Positions 60,965 to 64,000 of a DNA stretch of 64,000 nucleotides are shown piece by piece (within the stretch, counting starts at the first letter, position 1; every line of letters starts with the position of its first letter). Position numbers and translations under genes: made by a program. Under the pieces are notes generated by a model that did no database searches, was not told where the DNA came from, and saw nothing but the letters and a program-made list of their open reading frames with translations. The stretch lies in assembly GCA_052146815.1 (NCBI GenBank), contig JBKQMG010000210.1, forward strand, positions 100,485-164,484, given 5' to 3'. This DNA comes from DATJZH01 sp052146815. GTDB taxonomy: Bacteria > Actinomycetota > Actinomycetes > Streptosporangiales > Streptosporangiaceae.

Positions 60965-61219
60965 ATGGCAGCGCCGCTGACCATGTACACCACGTCTTGG
61001 TGTGCCTACTGCAGGCGGCTGAAGAGCCAGCTCGCGCGCCACGGCATCGAGATGGCCGAGGTGGACATCGAGCAGGACCCAGCTGCGGCGGAGTACGTCA
61101 TGTCGGTGAACGGCGGCTTCCAGACGGTGCCGACCGTTGTCTTCGCGGACGGCAGCGCGCTGACTAACCCCTCCGCCGCTGCGGTCAAGCAGCGGCTGCA
61201 CGAACTGGCGGCGACCTGA
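60965..61219 (+). CDS. mycoredoxin (glutaredoxin-like)
   Basis: 84 aa from ATG 60965; GGGAGG lies eight bases upstream. Mycoredoxin-1 reduces mycothiol mixed disulfides. The active site is TTSWCAYCRRLK with CxxC at residues 13-16, the cis-Pro is in TVPTVVF, and DGSALTNPSAAAVKQRL is the usual C-terminal helix. Length is typical. The open frame upstream has no family similarity. This is indirect evidence for mycothiol. It overlaps the ANTAR gene by one base. Divergent from uvrD2 as in other actinobacteria. Confidence 0.93.
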   Translation: MAAPLTMYTTSWCAYCRRLKSQLARHGIEMAEVDIEQDPAAAEYVMSVNGGFQTVPTVVFADGSALTNPSAAAVKQRLHELAAT

Positions 61220-61986
61220 TGTCCGAAGATCACGGCCATGCGAGTTCGCCTGCCGCCAGCGCTGCTGCCGACCCGGATGCGGGCGAGGTGACCGGGCCCG
61301 CGTTCGCGGTGCCCGAAGATGCTGTCGTCCGCCGGACCAGGGACGGCTGGCGGGTCGGCGGCGAGGAAGTCCCTGACCTCACTTGTGCCATGGTGCTGGC
61401 CGACCTGCTGGCGGCCGAGCTGCCCGCAGACGGGCAGGGCCCGCAGGGCGTCCCGGCCCGAGAGCAGGGCACGCCAGAGCTGGCATCCGCCCCCCCGGCC
61501 CCGCTGGCCGCCGCGGACGGCTCGCCGGCCGCCAGCGGTCCGGCGCTGGACGGCCAGGCGGCCCGTTCGGCAGCGGGCAGCGCGGCCACAAGCCAGCCGG
61601 AGGCCGCCGCTTCTGGCGTGCCGGCCGGCGAGACCGCGGTGACCCCCACGCCCGTGACCTCCGGGTCCGGCGCCGAGACCGCTAGTGCCGTGGCCAGCGA
61701 GGCCCACCGGCTGAAGGCGACGGTCAGCCAGCTGCAGTATGCGCTGACCGCGCGGATCCGGGTGGAGCAGGCGATCGGCGTGCTCGCCGAGCGGCACCGC
61801 ATTCAGCCGCGTCAGGCCTTCGAGCAGCTCCGGGCCGCGGCACGCAGCCGGGGACAGAAGGTCATCGACATCGCGACCGATGTGGTGGCCAGCGCCACGA
61901 ACCCGCTGCTGCAGCTGCCCGACGAGCTGTCGAGGCCGCGATCAGGCGGCAGGCGGGGCGCCCACCAGCCCCGCGGAGCTCACTAG
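61219..61986 (+). CDS. ANTAR domain-containing protein
   Basis: 255 aa, ATG overlapping the mycoredoxin stop (ATGA/TGA). The ANTAR domain at about 168-225 (LKATVSQLQYALTARIRVEQAIGVLAERHRIQPRQAFEQLRAAARSRGQKVIDIATDVV) contains the RxxIxxAxGxL helix that binds RNA and prevents termination. The first 60 residues (AFAVPEDAVVRRTRDGWRVGGEEVPDLTCAMVLADLLAAELP) look like a small separate domain. Between them is an Ala/Pro/Gly/Ser linker of about 85 residues. No receiver or GAF domain is present. Its position after mycoredoxin is conserved in actinobacteria as far as I recall; RNA targets unknown. Confidence 0.87.
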   Translation: MSEDHGHASSPAASAAADPDAGEVTGPAFAVPEDAVVRRTRDGWRVGGEEVPDLTCAMVLADLLAAELPADGQGPQGVPAREQGTPELASAPPAPLAAADGSPAASGPALDGQAARSAAGSAATSQPEAAASGVPAGETAVTPTPVTSGSGAETASAVASEAHRLKATVSQLQYALTARIRVEQAIGVLAERHRIQPRQAFEQLRAAARSRGQKVIDIATDVVASATNPLLQLPDELSRPRSGGRRGAHQPRGAH

Positions 61987-62167
61987 CCGCCCGCTGGCGC
62001 CCCGACCCGCGGGCGGGCCCGGCCGAGATGGCGTGTCCAGAGCGACAGCGTCTCTCGTTTTGCTGCCCAATTTCTTGGTTACTCACAGCTATTATTGATT
62101 AACGGAAAGCCACAAGGGTAACTAAGCCCTCGGGGCCTGGGGGAAGGCCCGGGACGAGGGCGGGGAC
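61987..62167 (+). other. intergenic region with an AT-rich island before the cyanophycin genes
   Basis: The 60 bases from about 62057 to 62125 are unusually AT-rich for this genome. They contain the -10-like TATTAT (62090-62095), a CCAA-TTTC-TTGG inverted repeat (62067-62078) and a GGTTAC/GTAAC pair flanking it. No good -35 lies 16-18 bases before TATTAT. I interpret it as the cphB promoter/operator region. Confidence 0.4.
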
Positions 62168-62980
62168 GTGGACGACGCGGAGCCAGCGGGCCGGCTGCTC
62201 ATCATCGGGGGCGCAGAGGACCGGTGCTGCGGCGCCGGGCTGCTGGAGCGATTCGTCCAGCTGTGCGGCAATGATGGCGCCAGGATCGTGCTCGTCACGA
62301 CCGCGACCGGGATGCCCGACGAGGTGCATGCCGACTACGAGCGCGTGTTCCGCAAGCTCGGCGCGGCCCGGATCACCGAGCTGCGGCTGCGCGGGCGGGG
62401 CGACGCCGACAGCGACGAGGCAGCCGCGCTGCTGGCCAGCGCTACGGGCGTGTTCTTCAGCGGGGGCGACCAGTCCCGGCTGCGCACCCTCGTCGGCTCC
62501 CGGATCAACGAGGCCCTGCGCGCCCGGCTGGCCACGGGGCTCATCATCGCCGGCACCAGCGCCGGGGCTACCGCCATGGGCGCGGACATGATCCTCGGCG
62601 GCCACCTGACCGGAGTATCGGCCGGGGCGGTCCGGACCGGCCCGGGCCTCGGGCTGCTGCCGAAAGTGCTGATCGACATGCACTTCGGCGAGCGCGGGCG
62701 CCTGCCGCGGCTGCTGAGCGCCGTCGCCCTGAACCCTGACCAGCTCGGCGTGGGCATCGACGAGAACACCGCGATCCTGGTGAGCGACGGCAGGTTCGAG
62801 GTACTCGGCACCGGCGCGGTCACCGTCGCCGACGCGCAGCCGGCCACCGTCGTTTACCCGGCCGGCGACTGCGAGCCGATCACCCTGTTCGGGGTGCGGC
62901 TGCATCTGATGCCCGCGGGCTGCCTGTTCGACATCGACCACCGCGCCCCCGCCATCGGGCCCGGCCACGACCGCTATTGA
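62168..62980 (+). CDS. cphB: cyanophycinase
   Basis: 270 aa, GTG start. CphB is a Ser peptidase that cuts the Asp-Arg polymer cyanophycin into beta-Asp-Arg dipeptides. Features: LLIIGGAEDR, IVLVTTATGMPDEVHADYERVFRKLGA, the FFSGGDQSRLRTLV segment, the nucleophile Ser in IIAGTSAGATAMGADMI (GTSAGA, about 136-141), VLIDMHFGERGRLPRLLSAVALNP with the catalytic His, and GVGIDENTAILV. All three active-site elements are intact. It is followed by the small repeat ORF (31 bases) and cphA. No export signal, so the enzyme is intracellular. Confidence 0.95.
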   Translation: MDDAEPAGRLLIIGGAEDRCCGAGLLERFVQLCGNDGARIVLVTTATGMPDEVHADYERVFRKLGAARITELRLRGRGDADSDEAAALLASATGVFFSGGDQSRLRTLVGSRINEALRARLATGLIIAGTSAGATAMGADMILGGHLTGVSAGAVRTGPGLGLLPKVLIDMHFGERGRLPRLLSAVALNPDQLGVGIDENTAILVSDGRFEVLGTGAVTVADAQPATVVYPAGDCEPITLFGVRLHLMPAGCLFDIDHRAPAIGPGHDRY

Positions 62981-63011
62981 CCGAGCCGCGAGAAACGCCG
63001 GGGGCCGCCTC

Positions 63012-63146
63012 ATGTCAGAGCCGGAGAGCGCCATGCCAGAGCACGGCGCAGCAAGAGAGCACAGCGCAGCACAACAGCACAGCGCAGCACTAGAGCACAC
63101 AGCAGCGAGGGAGCAGATGTGCGGTTCATCGACCTGCGGCACCTGA
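63012..63146 (+). CDS. 44-aa hexapeptide-repeat peptide between cphB and cphA
   Basis: ATG 63012, SD-like GGGGG seven bases upstream. The peptide reads MSEPESAMP, then four hexapeptide units EHGAAR, EHSAAQ, QHSAAL and EHTAAR, then EQMCGSSTCGT and TGA. The DNA repeat units are 18 bp, so the frame is kept. The ORF ends 28 bases inside cphA in another frame, an overlap that could couple translation. Two Cys lie in the last eight residues. I know of no family. It could be a regulatory leader, a small binding partner or a substrate of the neighbouring ATP-grasp ligase; or only a chance ORF created by the repeats. Confidence 0.4.
   Translation: MSEPESAMPEHGAAREHSAAQQHSAALEHTAAREQMCGSSTCGT
63038..63109 (+). 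repeat. four tandem 18-bp repeats
   Basis: Units at 63038-63055, 63056-63073, 63074-63091 and 63092-63109 share AGAGCACAGCGCAGCA with a few changes each. They immediately precede the cphA SD (GAGGGAG, 63107-63113) and encode the EHxAAx units of the small ORF. Confidence 0.85.
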
Positions 63147-64000
63147 GCGGCCCAAACCGGTTCACTAGCAGGCCGGTCACCGTCGCGCGGCTTGAGCTGG
63201 ACGAGCTCACCCGCCGGGAGACCACCAGCTACCCGGGCTTCGCCGAGCGCCTGACGATGGCACTGCCGGGCCTCGCCAGCCATCACTGCGCTGCTGGGCG
63301 GCCAGGCGGTTTCCTCGACGCCATGGGCGAAGGCACCTACTTCGGCCACGTGACCGAGCATGTCGCGCTGGAACTGTCCGCGCTGGCCGGCCGGGACTTG
63401 CATCTCGGCCGGACCATGTGGGCGGGCGCCGACGGGCGCTACGACCTGATGATGGAGTGCCCGCGGGACGAGCCGGCGGACTCCGCCGTCCCGGCTGAGC
63501 TGGTCACCGCCGCGATGCGCATCGTCAGGGAACTGCTGGCGAAAAGGCGCCCGGACTTCAGCGCCGACCTGCACCGGATCAGCCGCCTGGTGGAACGCGA
63601 CCGGCTCGGGGTGAGCACCGCTGCCATCGCGGCAGCGGCGCGCCGGCGCGGCATCCCGGTGCGGCGCGTCGGGGCGCTCAGCATGCTGCGCCTGGGCTAC
63701 GGCTGTCACCGGCGGATGGTCTGCGCGGCGCTGACCGAGCAGACCTCCGCTCTCGGCGTGGACATCGCCGCTGACAAGTCCCTCACCAAGGAGCTGCTGG
63801 CCAGCGCCGGCGTCCCGGTGCCCGCCGGAGTCGTCGCCCGCAGCCCGCAGGAGGCCGCCGAGGCGCTGGCCGAGCTCGGCGCGCCAGTGGTCGTCAAGCC
63901 GTGCGCCGGCAATCACGGCGCGCACATCACCGTCGGCGTGCGCACGCCCCGGCAGGTCGCGGCCGCCAATGAGCAGGCCGCGGCGGCGAGCGCAGCGGGT
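63119..64000 (+). CDS. cphA: cyanophycin synthetase, 5' part (runs off the window)
   Basis: First 294 codons from GTG 63119 (GAGGGAG five bases upstream); the gene continues past 64000. CphA adds Asp to the backbone and Arg to its side chains using an ATP-grasp and a Mur-ligase-like domain. Visible: the N-domain (RFIDLRHLSGPNRF, SYPGFAERLTMALPGL, GGFLDAMGEGTYFGHVTEHVALELSALAG, LHLGRTMW) and the beginning of the ATP-grasp: VSTAAIAAAARRRGIPV, LRLGYGCHRRMVCAALTEQTSALGVDIAADKSLTKELLASAGVPVP, then VVVKPCAGNHGAHITVGV with the ATP Lys. A Cys and Ala-His replace the usual small and Arg-Gly residues in this last loop. The Mur-like half lies outside the window. Confidence 0.93.
   Translation, partial: MRFIDLRHLSGPNRFTSRPVTVARLELDELTRRETTSYPGFAERLTMALPGLASHHCAAGRPGGFLDAMGEGTYFGHVTEHVALELSALAGRDLHLGRTMWAGADGRYDLMMECPRDEPADSAVPAELVTAAMRIVRELLAKRRPDFSADLHRISRLVERDRLGVSTAAIAAAARRRGIPVRRVGALSMLRLGYGCHRRMVCAALTEQTSALGVDIAADKSLTKELLASAGVPVPAGVVARSPQEAAEALAELGAPVVVKPCAGNHGAHITVGVRTPRQVAAANEQAAAASAAG

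Noticed and set aside
62099..63925. A 608-codon open frame on the minus strand opposite cphB and cphA
   Set aside because: It is antisense to two clearly recognised genes and has low-complexity, unfamily-like sequence. Long antisense frames are common in GC-rich DNA.
1..64000. tRNA, rRNA, insertion sequence, integrase or prophage genes
   Set aside because: None was recognised while reading both strands. A tRNAscan-SE run and an IS search would be the decisive tests.

Overview
This window comes from the chromosome of a GC-rich actinobacterium. The evidence is mtrAB-lpqB, two WhiB-type regulators, the coenzyme F420 genes fbiA, fbiB and fbiC, mycoredoxin, DprE1, the MoxR/DUF58/DUF4129 cluster and frequent GTG starts. 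Gene order resembles the Streptomyces core (mtnA-mtrA-mtrB-lpqB-hpf; whiB-glycosyltransferase-DUF5719-DUF3499-manB-ahcY; UPF0182 to whiB7/wblC to uvrD2-mycoredoxin). Differences such as the absent comF-like gene and the second ahcY-like gene suggest another lineage, perhaps a Streptosporangiales relative. The genus cannot be fixed from sequence alone. No rRNA, tRNA, CRISPR, insertion sequence or prophage was seen.

Layout. 0.1-2.8 kb: small membrane protein, AlkX/YcaQ-like glycosylase, orphan NarL-type regulator. 2.9-9.6 kb (minus): hibernation factor hpf, lpqB, mtrB, mtrA and mtnA. 9.8-19.8 kb: an envelope-type cluster with a GYGQP-repeat membrane protein, DUF4129, DUF4350, MoxR ATPase, DUF58, SpoIIM-like, RDD and two PH-domain membrane proteins. 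19.8-26.6 kb: an altered ahcY paralogue, canonical ahcY, MerR regulator, CDF exporter, Trm112-like protein, manB and DUF3499. 26.9-33.6 kb: zincin-like protein, DUF5719, a giant GT2 glycosyltransferase and whiB. 34-40.8 kb: fbiA-fbiB, a PP2C phosphatase remnant, dprE1 and fbiC. 40.8-46.4 kb: two GH26-like secreted hydrolases, an AlkA-like glycosylase, a nucleotidyltransferase and a GT1/GT4 transferase. 46.5-61.99 kb: UPF0182, PDZ-Lon protease, moaE, membrane-anchored SDR, DUF2342 zincin, degenerate E1-like protein, ABC1 kinase, whiB7 with a structured leader and uORF, tesB, uvrD2, mycoredoxin and an ANTAR protein. 62.2-64 kb: cyanophycinase followed by cyanophycin synthetase, which runs off the window.

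How the genes work together. MtrAB-LpqB couples envelope state to division and development. WhiB and WhiB7 add developmental and antibiotic-stress control. FbiA, FbiB and FbiC cover most of F420 synthesis. ManB, the nucleotidyltransferase, the glycosyltransferases and DprE1 point to surface glycan assembly. AhcY and MtnA recycle sulfur by-products of SAM. The cyanophycin pair stores and mobilises Arg/Asp nitrogen.

Most unusual items: a 44-codon hexapeptide-repeat ORF wedged between cphB and cphA and overlapping the cphA start; an AhcY paralogue next to true ahcY that has lost three catalytic residues; a whiB7 leader with promoter, 85-codon uORF and two hairpins; and a DprE1 with Ala at the benzothiazinone-target cysteine position.
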